Shown piece by piece: positions 13,120 through 21,827 of a stretch of DNA of 64,000 nt. The notes below the pieces were generated by a model that did no database searches, had not been told where the DNA came from, and was given only the letters and a program-made list of their open reading frames with translations. Source of the stretch: Acholoe squamosa (taxonomy: Eukaryota; Annelida; Polychaeta; Phyllodocida; Polynoidae); NCBI GenBank assembly GCA_949317995.1, contig OX439037.1, forward strand, positions 17,348,324 to 17,412,323. The letters are read 5' to 3'. Each line of letters starts with the position of its first letter. Position 1 is the first letter of the stretch. The position numbers and the translations under genes are program-made.

Positions 13120-13169
13120 TATAGGTCTTCTTTGGATATTTCTAAAAAAATATCCAAAGAAGACCTATA
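13120..13169. repeat. Perfect hairpin, 22-bp arms, 6-nt loop
   Basis: Arms 13120-13141 and 13148-13169 are exact reverse complements (TATAGGTCTTCTTTGG...), with loop CTAAAA. It starts just after the tandem duplication is cut off and after a short TA run. Confidence 0.93.
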
Positions 13170-13964
13170 TTTTTTGAATATCCAGAAAATACCTATTATT
13201 TTGGATAATAGGATTATTTTGGAAATAGTAAAGGAGGATTGAAGGAGGATTGAAGGAGGAGGATTGAGAGATACATTCAATTTCAGATCAGCTCTCTAAG
13301 GAATGACGTTACTGAAACAGGAGGACTATTATGTATGGTGCTTCAACCAACTGATGGGAGCATACACGCATCAACCAACAATGGGAGCATCAGCCGTTCT
13401 AAGTTAACAAGCTTGCACGAATAGTCGTGATTTTGTTCACACTGAAGCTAGTACCTGGAGCTACAGGCGTGGAGGTTCGTGACATGAGGGCTAGACCTCT
13501 TTAATTAACCCCAGACATTGCGTTCCTTATATTCTCCACCTCAGCAGTGAAATCATAAATGTGGTGTTACACCTTTAAGTCTATGAACAAATAGACATTC
13601 AGTTTAAGAGGATATAGATTTTTTTCAACAGTTTGAGTGATTTAGGGACAGAGTTTTCTCTCCTTTATTTTTTGTAATGTTTCATTGATATCAGCAAAGA
13701 ACATTTGCTGAGTTATTAGAGGAATTTACAGCGTTAGTTTACAATTGAAACGATAGATTTTCATTTTCATTGGATTTAAAGCAATTCTTGTATTACGATG
13801 ATAAATAAAATATGTGATGTACAGATCATTTGACACTTTGATTGAAGTATTATGCTGTCTATAAGTGAAAATAAAAATGAAGTGAAACAAGTTGTTTGGA
13901 TATAATACATTTTATTATAATAATGTAATAGAACAGAGTTAAGTATTATTATAAAATTATATCA
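13170..13964. other. Non-coding AT-rich stretch before the Polinton genes
   Basis: A GGAGGATTGAA purine tandem lies at 13229-13268. The rest is AT-rich with no supported gene. The left end of the Polinton should lie here, but no terminal inverted repeat matching its right side was found by eye. Confidence 0.5.
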
Positions 13965-14435
13965 TTAGGATATATGTGTTTCTTTACGCCATTGTTCATA
14001 TATTTTGCTGTGTCTTAATTGGAAACATATTTTCGAATAAGGAGTATCTTTGAGTTTGTTAGATTCTTTTAATGTAATATTATATATTTTTTCCAACACA
14101 AGTTGTGCAATCGGATCTCCACAATTTATTTTATATTCTTTTTCACCAAAATTTAAAAAAAGGATATGAATTTGTCCTCTGTAATCATTGTCTATGATTC
14201 CTGCCTTAACATCTGTATACTTAAACCTATGCCCACTTAATGGTGCTATACGTGCATAATACCCAGTAGGGACAGCAACTTTGATGCCTGTTTCAATTAA
14301 ACATTTTTCTTTGGCTGGAATTATATAACTGAAAGCACTATATAAATTAAATCCTACAGCGTTAGTTTTTTCTTTGCTTAGAGGAAATGTATTGGAATCA
14401 TATCTAGTATATCCTAAAACAGGTTTGTTTCCCAT
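13965..14435 (-). CDS. dUTPase-like protein 1 (Polinton accessory)
   Basis: The 156-aa product has the trimeric dUTPase fold pattern: a GFNLYSA block near residues 28-34, ARIAPLSGH near 62-70, a GIIDNDYRGQ block near 79-88 and GDPIAQLVLEK near 106-116. The family hydrolyses dUTP to dUMP and pyrophosphate, keeping uracil out of newly made DNA. It is the last gene on the left of the element and a diverged paralogue of the dUTPase at 18705-19385. Family assignment is firm; whether this copy was catalytic is not known. Confidence 0.85.
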   Translation of the reverse strand: MGNKPVLGYTRYDSNTFPLSKEKTNAVGFNLYSAFSYIIPAKEKCLIETGIKVAVPTGYYARIAPLSGHRFKYTDVKAGIIDNDYRGQIHILFLNFGEKEYKINCGDPIAQLVLEKIYNITLKESNKLKDTPYSKICFQLRHSKIYEQWRKETHIS

Positions 14436-14545
14436 TTTTTTTATTGACTGTACTTTAAGACTATTAAGAAGTGTGCATTCACAGAGACATTTATATCATT
14501 CAGAGACATTAAGAAGTGTGTTTTACCTTTAGGATTCTGTTTTTC

Positions 14546-15085
14546 TTATTCTTCTTCTAAAATGTACAGTATATCAAGATAGTCAAAAAGTTCTTTGTCT
14601 TGAATGTCTTCCATCGCAGTATTCAGTTTATCTAACTGATTTGGTTTTAACATGAAGTGGCTTTCAATGTTCTTTGATGTGAACAGTAACGTATCCCAGT
14701 TTAATTTGGTGACAGTGAAACCTTCTATTTCAATTTTAGAGTTCATGTTAACGTTCGAACTAAACAGATGTTTTATTTGATCCATTTTAGATGAGAGTTC
14801 TGTCCATTCTTCTTCGAAAATTTCGATCTTTTGTTCTTCTTTTACATCCAAGTATACGAGTGTGTTGTCTTCGTGCGGCACGTCATCGTACATAACAACT
14901 AAATCGAGATTGTAGGAAATGTTATAACATCCTCGCAAACACGTTTTCACTTCACCTTGATCCGTGTAACTATGTGCTCGCACTGTGAAATTGGTTTCAT
15001 ACCGATGATGACTTTCTTCTGAACTTGTTTCATCTTCTGAGGTTGATGATTCAATGTTATTCATTATAGTTTCGTTGTCAGCCAT
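14546..15085 (-). CDS. Hypothetical acidic protein, 179 aa
   Basis: This open frame lies between the dUTPase-1 gene and another unknown gene, on the same strand. The N-terminus (residues 10-25) is rich in Ser, Glu and Asp, and the C-terminus is also acidic (ILEEE). The middle has alternating charged and hydrophobic residues suggesting a folded domain (for example LNWDTLLFTSKNIESHFML). No membrane segment or known motif was recognised. Position and codon style support a real Polinton gene; function is unknown. Confidence 0.6.
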   Translation of the reverse strand: MADNETIMNNIESSTSEDETSSEESHHRYETNFTVRAHSYTDQGEVKTCLRGCYNISYNLDLVVMYDDVPHEDNTLVYLDVKEEQKIEIFEEEWTELSSKMDQIKHLFSSNVNMNSKIEIEGFTVTKLNWDTLLFTSKNIESHFMLKPNQLDKLNTAMEDIQDKELFDYLDILYILEEE

Positions 15086-15184
15086 TTTTTTGACGCAATG
15101 AATTATGTTGCTACGTTATGTTGTTATAGCTACACTAAGTAACGAGTGTTTACTCGATTTGTAGCGCATACCTTAGCAACCGTG

Positions 15185-15781
15185 TTACACAGAGAGTGGA
15201 TACCAAAGACGATCTAAATCATAAATTTCTGCTGGTATTGATTCATTTATATGTCTCCAGCCGGGAAAATAAAGAATTAAGTCATCATTTATGAACAGAG
15301 TGGCAGAGAATGAGTTACATATGTGTTCTAGTATACTTTGAAATTGACTTCTGAAAGTGATTGTTTGATCTAAAAATAGTATATTCGCAGATTTCAATGA
15401 CTGGATAAAATTTTTATATTCTTTAGACTTAAGTACTGTAGTAGTTTCATTGATACGACTATTTCCATTGAATATTATTGAAATCTTGCTGTATCTTGAA
15501 TTATCTCGGGTTTGCCATTTAACTCCAAAGTGATCTGTGTAATACATGACATTGATTAATTTTTTAAAGTTTTTTATTACTTCATTTAAAAGTGAAGAAG
15601 TTTGAACTTCATCGTTTTTCCATTTATTCAAAAAAAGTTCTGCTATTTCATTTTTTAAAATAAAAGTAATTATTTGAGTGTTTTCATATGGAAAAATATT
15701 ATTTCGAGGTGAATGATCATTGTAATCAGAATCTTGTAAAATATAAAGCAAGCATTCATCTACTTTTGCTTTGTTGTCCAT
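15185..15781 (-). CDS. Hypothetical protein, 198 aa
   Basis: This intact frame has no recognised family. It begins MDNKAKVDECLLYIL and has hydrophobic stretches (SILEHICNSFSATLFI) but no clear membrane span. Its first 65 or so residues and upstream region are duplicated at 18214-18505, on the far side of an inserted retroelement fragment. Upstream (15800-15860) TTTATC-type motifs occur twice, like those before other genes of this element. Confidence 0.55.
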   Translation of the reverse strand: MDNKAKVDECLLYILQDSDYNDHSPRNNIFPYENTQIITFILKNEIAELFLNKWKNDEVQTSSLLNEVIKNFKKLINVMYYTDHFGVKWQTRDNSRYSKISIIFNGNSRINETTTVLKSKEYKNFIQSLKSANILFLDQTITFRSQFQSILEHICNSFSATLFINDDLILYFPGWRHINESIPAEIYDLDRLWYPLSV

Positions 15782-15861
15782 TATGTTTTTTTGGTTGTAT
15801 GATTTTTTAGTTTATCATAGAGATTGTGTGATTTTTTAGTTTATCCCAAGGATATTTTGTT
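15570..15861. repeat. 292-bp direct repeat, left copy
   Basis: It matches 18214-18505 at nearly every position (one clear difference near 15676). It spans the start of the 198-aa gene and its upstream region. Together the two copies bracket the gag-like fragment exactly. Confidence 0.9.
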
Positions 15862-15866
15862 AAGCT

Positions 15867-15888
15867 ACTTATATGCGCGCATATAAGT
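15867..15888. repeat. Perfect 22-bp palindrome at the retroelement edge
   Basis: ACTTATATGCG followed by its exact reverse complement, with no spacer. It lies six bases inside the boundary of the left 292-bp repeat. Confidence 0.9.
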
Positions 15889-15996
15889 GGTGATAAATGG
15901 GCAGTAGCAGTTCCCAAATGTATTACCAGATGTCACCACTTCCACTCACCTGTTATGTAACAGGTTCCTTCACTGGTGGCCTTGTAGTCGGCCATA

Positions 15997-18051
15997 TTGC
16001 CTAGCCCCAGGAAGGACCACCGGTCTCACATTGGAGGATTTTTCCCAGTCATCATGACTAAATGCGTGGCCTGTGATACTTCCTACCATGGTAACGCGGC
16101 CAAGTGCCCGAATTGTGGGGTGACCAATCCGGGGAAACGTCATTCTCCGGAGGATTCGGAAGAATTACCTGGTTCAGTGGATTCAGCCGAGCGTGACGAG
16201 CAGGAGGCCACGGAGGCCAGGCAGAGCGACCGGCCGCCCCACGGGAAGGACAGTCAACTTGGTGAGCTTAGCAGCCTTGGGGAGGAATCTACACAAAATG
16301 ATTTATTGCATCAGATTGAACTTGAAAGGGCCAGGAAATCAAAAATTGATGAAATGTGTAAACGCAAGGAGTTGGAACTAGAGTTGGCCAGCCTTAGGGC
16401 TGAAAATAACAGATCTCTTCGCCAATTAAACGAAGGCGTACGGGCTTGGCGAGGTGCCATGGATGCGTTCGAGGCTGAAAATTCTTCTCTTACTGCTAGT
16501 GCACCATGTTGGAATCCTTCAGGGTTGGATGCGGTAAGGAACGAAAGTGGTGGGTCGAACGCCCTAGGTGCGTTCGAGGCCCAAACTTCTTTTCTTGCTG
16601 CTAGTGCTACGTATTTGAACTCATCAGAGTTGGATACAGTAAGGAATAAAGGTGGGGACTCGAACACACCAGGCTTCCAAACTGGCCAATCACAAGCCAG
16701 CTCCAACTTTAACTGCGGAGCCCAAAATGGCCGCCCTGTACTTCCGGAAAGCCGGTTTTCGGCCGCAAACACTGTTTTAGGGCCTAATTCTAAAGTTATG
16801 GGACCCTCCGCAGGCCAATCCGGCCTTGAAACCACCTCAGGTATGTTTGAATTACCCAACTTGAGTAAAAAATTGCCTCCAGTAGAGGGAAATACCCAAG
16901 TAAACAAGTCGCTCACCCGCGATAACAAGCCACCTTCCCGGTACAATCACCCGGTCCCCAGAGACAATCAACCTGACTATCCAGTGGGTCAAAGTCATTC
17001 CCATGGTGAATTAGACAATGATTATCAGGAGTTCCTACTGTGGAAACAGTGGAGAAGTGGTGGTGTAGCTACTAACACTGTTCCTCAGCTGTTCTACAGA
17101 GATGGCACACCTTATTCCCCACCTGTCACACCTGTTAGTCAGACTGTCAGTTGGCCTGGTGTGGGTCAATTTAGGGCACCGGATGGCAGGCTAAAGTTCC
17201 CACCTACACCTATGGTATATGGTAACCCGACTACTTCTCATATGTATGGGATTCCAGTCCCAACATCCCATCAGCAGCAGGCTTCATATCAGTTTGGCGT
17301 TATTCCTAACCCACAACAACAGTACCAGGCTGCAGGAATCATACCCAATCAACAAAGCCTGTTCCAGGCTCCTGGTGTTCAGTCTGTGCAACCTCAAATT
17401 CCACATAACCCAACAGCATGGTATCCTAACCAGCAACTACAACACCAAGCTCAAGGCGCCCCAATGGTGATATTTTCACCAAACAATGCCAGTGGCAGTA
17501 AGTTTGTGACCTATGACATTGAACAGCACATGCCGCATGATAAAGTAAAAAAACCCGCCTTGAATGATGTTATTTCTGCTAGCATGGGTCTCTTGAATAG
17601 CATGTTGGCTAGAAACTTCCCATGTAAAAACTATGGTAAACATGTTAAATTCCTAACTGACAAAAAAGCATTCTACAATGAGGATGCTCTCATTCAGTAT
17701 GATCTTGCGATGCGTGAAAGGGGAGAATCGTTTGGTGAACACACATTCTGCTATTTCGATCACGACATCTTCTCAAACAGTGTTGGTCTTGAGAATCTTA
17801 GTGCCGAGCACTTATGTAATGTTCTTGGTATCCAGCCTCCATCATCTCAAAGTGGTGCTGGTACTGTTGCGGGATCGAGTAGTAAGAGGAAAAAGAACAA
17901 AAAGAAAAAGTCAGATGAAATTCACTGTTGCTATGCATTTAACGGTGATAATGGTTGTAACGCCAAAGATTGCCCTCACCCACATGTATGTCGCTCTTGT
18001 GGGGGTAATCACACAAAACTAAAGTGCACTGTGAAAAAATCAAATGATTGA
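15997..18051 (+). CDS. Gag-like protein with terminal zinc-binding motifs, 684 aa
   Basis: A single uninterrupted frame. Residues 22-41 form a zinc-ribbon-like C-x2-C...C-x2-C (CVACDTSYHGNAAKCPNC). A short coiled coil lies near 105-150. A long low-complexity Pro/Gln/Asn-rich centre follows (about 170-500), then a predicted globular part (about 505-615), a lysine-rich patch (KRKKNKKKKS), and a C-terminal Cys/His cluster (HCCYAFN...CPHPHVCRSCGG). Such Cys/His clusters bind nucleic acid in retroelement capsid-type proteins. The following frame starts at once after the stop, as gag and pol do. A host gene is unlikely given the position. Confidence 0.5.
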   Translation: MPSPRKDHRSHIGGFFPVIMTKCVACDTSYHGNAAKCPNCGVTNPGKRHSPEDSEELPGSVDSAERDEQEATEARQSDRPPHGKDSQLGELSSLGEESTQNDLLHQIELERARKSKIDEMCKRKELELELASLRAENNRSLRQLNEGVRAWRGAMDAFEAENSSLTASAPCWNPSGLDAVRNESGGSNALGAFEAQTSFLAASATYLNSSELDTVRNKGGDSNTPGFQTGQSQASSNFNCGAQNGRPVLPESRFSAANTVLGPNSKVMGPSAGQSGLETTSGMFELPNLSKKLPPVEGNTQVNKSLTRDNKPPSRYNHPVPRDNQPDYPVGQSHSHGELDNDYQEFLLWKQWRSGGVATNTVPQLFYRDGTPYSPPVTPVSQTVSWPGVGQFRAPDGRLKFPPTPMVYGNPTTSHMYGIPVPTSHQQQASYQFGVIPNPQQQYQAAGIIPNQQSLFQAPGVQSVQPQIPHNPTAWYPNQQLQHQAQGAPMVIFSPNNASGSKFVTYDIEQHMPHDKVKKPALNDVISASMGLLNSMLARNFPCKNYGKHVKFLTDKKAFYNEDALIQYDLAMRERGESFGEHTFCYFDHDIFSNSVGLENLSAEHLCNVLGIQPPSSQSGAGTVAGSSSKRKKNKKKKSDEIHCCYAFNGDNGCNAKDCPHPHVCRSCGGNHTKLKCTVKKSND

Positions 18052-18213
18052 TATCAGGCCTTAGTGGATTCTGATTCAGGTGTCAGTGTCTCCGAGGAGT
18101 TTGGCATAGATGGTGGAATTATAAAATCTTCCGATTCTGACAATACCAGTGATTCTGATAATACCAGTGAACTTGAATATAGTTTATTATAGGATGTCAA
18201 CAAATTCTTTAAA

Positions 18214-18505
18214 TTTTTTATTACTTCATTTAAAAGTGAAGAAGTTTGAACTTCATCGTTTTTCCATTTATTCAAAAAAAGTTCTGCTATTTCATTTTTT
18301 AAAATAAAAGTAATTATTTTAGTGTTTTCATATGGAAAAATATTATTTCGAGGTGAATGATCATTGTAATCAGAATCTTGTAAAATATAAAGCAAGCATT
18401 CATCTACTTTTGCTTTGTTGTCCATTATGTTTTTTTGGTTGTATGATTTTTTAGTTTATCATAGAGATTGTGTGATTTTTTAGTTTATCCCAAGGATATT
18501 TTGTT
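18214..18505. repeat. 292-bp direct repeat, right copy
   Basis: Second copy of 15570-15861. On the minus strand it carries only the beginning of the 198-aa hypothetical gene (start at 18425), so it is a partial gene duplicate. The open frame running on to 18054 reads antisense through retroelement DNA and is not taken as a gene. Confidence 0.9.
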
Positions 18506-18704
18506 TGTTATATTGTATGCATAAAAAACATAACTCGATTTTATTTAATTTTTTTTATTAGGGATAATTTCACATCGAGAGATGGAGGGCATTTCATTGA
18601 TTTTATTAATGGTTTATATGATGTTGATTTTTTTTATTTTTAATGCTTTTTCATCATAGGCTTGTTCTTTAACTGCATCGACTCGTTTTTTCTTTTGCTG
18701 ATTC

Positions 18705-19385
18705 TTAATTTGATTTTTCTTCATAGGCTTGTTCTTCAACTGCATCAAAGAATTGTTCTTCATCTGCAGCCTCTTCATTGACAGGGTTTTCTCTTGATGG
18801 TTCTTCATCCATTTTTTCAACTGGTTTTTCTTCAGTTTCATTAGTTGTTTTTTCTTTCCCTGATCCGAATCCTCTTTTGTTTCTTTCAGTTACATTAAGA
18901 ACAGACACTTCTTCAAGGTGAGGGATGCAAATTCTTTCTATGATGATTTGAGCTATTTGATCTCCATGTTTTATTTCAAAGTTTTTATTACCAAAATTGA
19001 ACAGTAGGACGGCAACAGTGCCTCTATAGTCTCCATCTATTACTCCTGCACCAACATCAATAAAATGATGAACTGCAAGACCTGATTTAGGTGCTATGCG
19101 ACCATAGCATCCTGGAGGTATAGCAAGCGTTAAATCAGTTTTCACCAATATTCTTTCTTTAGCAGGAATAATATAATCATAAGCACTGTATAAATCAAAT
19201 CCTGCAGATTCTTTAGTTGATCTTGTTGGTTCAATCGCTCTTTCTGTATTTTTTATATAATATATCACAGGTTTACTTATAGGATTTATATCAGGCGTGG
19301 TAACAGGAGTTTTGCATGGTGTTATTAATGCTGTATTTCTGTTATCCGTAAGTGTTACATAATAAGACTCGTGTGAATATGCCAT
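18705..19385 (-). CDS. dUTPase-like protein 2, with acidic tail, 226 aa
   Basis: All five dUTPase motifs are readable: AGFDLYSA (61-68), GRIAPKSG (95-102), GVIDGDYRG (114-122), GDQIAQIIIE (141-150) and RGFGSGK (171-177). The enzyme would convert dUTP to dUMP and limit uracil in viral DNA. After residue 180 a Glu-rich tail with a repeated EEQA(Y/F) pattern follows, outside the enzyme fold. An N-terminal extension of about 45 residues is also unusual. It is a paralogue of the gene at 13965-14435. A TATATAA box (about 19402-19410) lies just upstream of the start. Confidence 0.93.
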   Translation of the reverse strand: MAYSHESYYVTLTDNRNTALITPCKTPVTTPDINPISKPVIYYIKNTERAIEPTRSTKESAGFDLYSAYDYIIPAKERILVKTDLTLAIPPGCYGRIAPKSGLAVHHFIDVGAGVIDGDYRGTVAVLLFNFGNKNFEIKHGDQIAQIIIERICIPHLEEVSVLNVTERNKRGFGSGKEKTTNETEEKPVEKMDEEPSRENPVNEEAADEEQFFDAVEEQAYEEKSN

Positions 19386-20185
19386 TTTTGTTGATATTGA
19401 TATATAAAGATATCAGTAATAATATGAAGTTATAACTAATATCAGTAATAATATGAAGTTATAACTATACTAAGCACTTATGACTTGCTTAATGACTTGT
19501 TATGATATAGTTATCTAAGCTTATTTCAGCGATATTTAAAGCGATAATATAATATAATGTTATAACTATAGTATGTATAATACTAAGTACTTATGATTAT
19601 TGCTATACTACTTGTTATATGATATATAGTTATTTAGTTCTTAGCTTATCACAACTATATTAAAAGCAGTTATAAACAGATAACAATATTATGTTATGAT
19701 AATAGTAAGTTGTTACAATTGTTATATCACTAGTTATGATATATAGTTATTTAAGATCATCATAAGCAATCTTATGATTAGATGACAATGTGATAAAAAA
19801 TTATAACTATATCAAGTTATTACAATCTCAGCTTATCACAACTATATTAAAAGCAGTTAAAAACAGTTAACAATATTATATTATGATAATAGTAAGTTGT
19901 TACAACTGTTATATCACTAGTTATGATATACAGTTATCTAAGGTTATCATAAAGATAATTTAAACAATCTTATGATTAGATGACAATATGATAAAAAATT
20001 ATAACTATGACAGTTGTTACTATTGTTGCTGTATTATTTATTATAATATTTAGTTATTTAAGCTTATCACAAGATATTTAAAGCAATCTTATAATCAGAT
20101 AACATGATAATATATTATAACTAATAAATTGTTATGACTAACTGTATTGTAGTTATTAAAGCTTATCACAAAGATATTTAACATT
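19386..20185. repeat. AT-rich intergenic region with ~187-bp tandem repeats
   Basis: Two copies of a roughly 187-bp unit begin at AGCTTATCACAACTATATT (19643 and 19830) and share ATAATAGTAAGTTGTTACAA and TCTTATGATTAGATGACAAT. Weaker copies extend to both sides. Short words recur throughout: GTTATAACTAT, AGTTATTTAAG, CTTATCACAA. It lies between the dUTPase-2 start and the end of the death-fold gene, so it may be regulatory; a replication role is only a guess. Confidence 0.8.
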
Positions 20186-20806
20186 TTAATTAAAGCCTGC
20201 TTGTTCACTTCCTGTTCTTTTATCGAATTCATCGAAGATAATTTTCAAACCATCTTTTCTGTTCATGTCAGACAGAGCTTTTATGAGATGGTGAGTTGCA
20301 CTGTATTTAGATGTTTGCCACATTTTTAGCACTTGGAAGGCATATTGAGTTAAGTCACGTTCAGGTTCATAAGAAATATTTTTTATATCTTTATATGATA
20401 TATTTAAATAAATAGCGATATATTTCCAGTCTGATGGTATTTTTTCGCTCAATTTGCTCAAGAAAAGATATATAGCAGTGGAATCAGTATGGTAATTTTC
20501 CAATAATTTTTCGCCAAAATATTTTTGAGTGAATTCTATTAAGTCTCTTCTGCTAGTTTCTAGAAAACTTGTTTCTAGTTCCTCCCATCTCTTGTATGGA
20601 GGAACATTTCTCCACCATTTTTTTAACATTTCTAATGCCATTTCGCATGGTTTTTTAGACTTAAAAATATTTTCTAAACGGTGATCAGGTATGCCTAGAT
20701 AAATACCTAGTTTCATCCAGTCTGTACCTAACAGTACAGATATTTGTTGTAAGACTTGATCAGAATAACCTAAGTCTTGATTGAAATAATAGGATGGCAA
20801 AGGCAT
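20186..20806 (-). CDS. Protein with two death-fold (death-domain-like) repeats, 206 aa
   Basis: Two internal repeats share the death-domain pattern. Repeat 1 (about 15-95) has TDWMKLGIYLGIP...LENI...ALEMLKKWW...LETSRRDLIEF. Repeat 2 (about 113-193) has SDWKYIAIYLNIS...IKNIS...AFQVLKMW...LSDMNRKDGLKII. Trp30 and Trp127 are the conserved core tryptophans, Trp64 and Trp163 the second ones. Death domains assemble apoptosis and innate-immune signalling complexes; a virus copy with no enzyme domain would be expected to compete in them. No membrane segment is seen. The gene is intact and collinear with Polinton neighbours. Confidence 0.8.
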   Translation of the reverse strand: MPLPSYYFNQDLGYSDQVLQQISVLLGTDWMKLGIYLGIPDHRLENIFKSKKPCEMALEMLKKWWRNVPPYKRWEELETSFLETSRRDLIEFTQKYFGEKLLENYHTDSTAIYLFLSKLSEKIPSDWKYIAIYLNISYKDIKNISYEPERDLTQYAFQVLKMWQTSKYSATHHLIKALSDMNRKDGLKIIFDEFDKRTGSEQAGFN

Positions 20807-20842
20807 TTTGAAGTTATATGTAATCAGATGTAAAGTTAAGAT

Positions 20843-20918
20843 TGGTTATGTTAGCTGTATCACAAAGTAGTATCGGAAACTGGTTATGTTAGCTGTATCA
20901 CAAAGTAGTATCGGAAAC
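20843..20918. promoter_or_regulatory. 38-bp tandem duplication upstream of the death-fold gene
   Basis: Two adjacent identical copies starting GGTTATGTTAGCTGTATCAC (20843 and 20881) lie 37 bp upstream of the start at 20806. Read on the minus strand each holds TTTGTGATA, close to the GAGATAAA/GTGATAAA motif before other genes of this element. A regulatory role is an inference. Confidence 0.6.
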
Positions 20919-21152
20919 AAGTATACTATGATGCAAAAACAGAAATAATATAATATGTATAAGGTTATATATGATATATAAAAAAGGACATAATATTACA
21001 ATATGCATAAGTTCATATATGATACAGTAAGTAAAAAACAAATATATAGCCAGTAAAGATATCGTAAAACTTGTATATTTAATGTTTGTGATTTGTGTTT
21101 TTGTTTTTTTATTTACAGAATTTGTAATAATATATTTTTTTATTTTAGGCAT
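20898..21152 (-). CDS. Possible small membrane protein, 84 aa
   Basis: The frame begins three bases after the stop of the upstream HD-like gene. It has a basic N-terminus followed by two hydrophobic segments (about 29-47 and 50-75, rich in Ile, Leu, Phe and Tyr). Its end overlaps the 38-bp tandem repeat. AT-rich DNA easily gives such hydrophobic frames by chance, so this is tentative. Confidence 0.3.
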   Translation of the reverse strand: MPKIKKYIITNSVNKKTKTQITNIKYTSFTISLLAIYLFFTYCIIYELMHIVILCPFLYIIYNLIHIILFLFLHHSILVSDTTL

Positions 21153-21155
21153 TTT

Positions 21156-21797
21156 TTATTGCTGACTTAGAACACTTTTCCACGAAGCAAGATAAAAATT
21201 TACTTTTTCTCTGTCTTCGATAGTGTATCTACTAAAGAAATTTGGATTAATGTTTAACATTTCATGAAAGGTAATTTCTCCGTTTAAAATATCATTCACA
21301 GTTATATTTTTAATTTTCAAATCTTTTTCTATATGACAGGCTATCATATCAAATACACTTTCAATTAAAGCATATTTTTCCATGTTTTTACCTGAATAGT
21401 ATTCAGGGTGATGATCATTATTTTTATAATGATGATCTAATGCATTTTCCCAAATTTTTTTGTCTTTTTCATCTTTAAGACCTTCAGTAGAAAAGAATTT
21501 TAAGGTATAACCTATAGCTTCTTTAACTGATAATTTTGATAAATCATGCATATTTAATCGTTTTATAAGACATATTTTTTCTGCATAATTAAAAACTGTT
21601 TCTCCTATAACGAAAAAGGCTGCAGATATTATTTGCCTATGCTTGAATACTTGTTTATAGTGTTCAAGGAGTATGTTTAAGAAAGCAGAATTGCATATAA
21701 TTTTTTCTTTTTTAGCATTAACATATTTGATTGCTATTTCGTCACTGATGTTCTTATTTTTTAAAAGATTTCTTATGCTGTATGTTTGAAAACTCAT
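21156..21797 (-). CDS. HD-like protein resembling DUF5662, 213 aa
   Basis: The central part has an ordered His/Asp pattern: MHDLSKLS (His84, Asp85), then DHHYKNNDHHPEYY (His122-123, His129-130, Glu132), and a helix with Glu146 and Asp150. This matches, as I recall it, the DUF5662 family of bacterial and viral proteins, thought to be HD-fold metal-binding phosphohydrolases. The substrate is unknown; nearby dUTPases would fit a nucleotide role but do not prove it. The gene is intact, and its start lies 30 bp after the coiled-coil gene upstream. Confidence 0.65.
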   Translation of the reverse strand: MSFQTYSIRNLLKNKNISDEIAIKYVNAKKEKIICNSAFLNILLEHYKQVFKHRQIISAAFFVIGETVFNYAEKICLIKRLNMHDLSKLSVKEAIGYTLKFFSTEGLKDEKDKKIWENALDHHYKNNDHHPEYYSGKNMEKYALIESVFDMIACHIEKDLKIKNITVNDILNGEITFHEMLNINPNFFSRYTIEDREKVNFYLASWKSVLSQQ

Positions 21798-21827
21798 TTT
21801 GAATTATATAGCAGTGATTAAGTATAC

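Larger units (their letters stand above)
15862..18213 (+). mobile_element. Retroelement fragment with gag-like gene (possibly DIRS-type)
   Basis: A 2.35-kb block with base composition and strand unlike the Polinton around it. It begins near a perfect 22-bp palindrome (15867-15888), then a short leader, a gag-like gene (15997-18051), and the first part of a following frame rich in Ser/Asp. No reverse transcriptase, recombinase or LTR is present, so it is a fragment. The DIRS suggestion rests only on the zinc-knuckle style of the product and the lack of LTRs. Confidence 0.5.

Noticed and set aside
16311-16946. 211-aa open frame antisense to the gag-like gene
   Set aside because: It lies wholly opposite a better supported frame with zinc motifs and shows no domain of its own.
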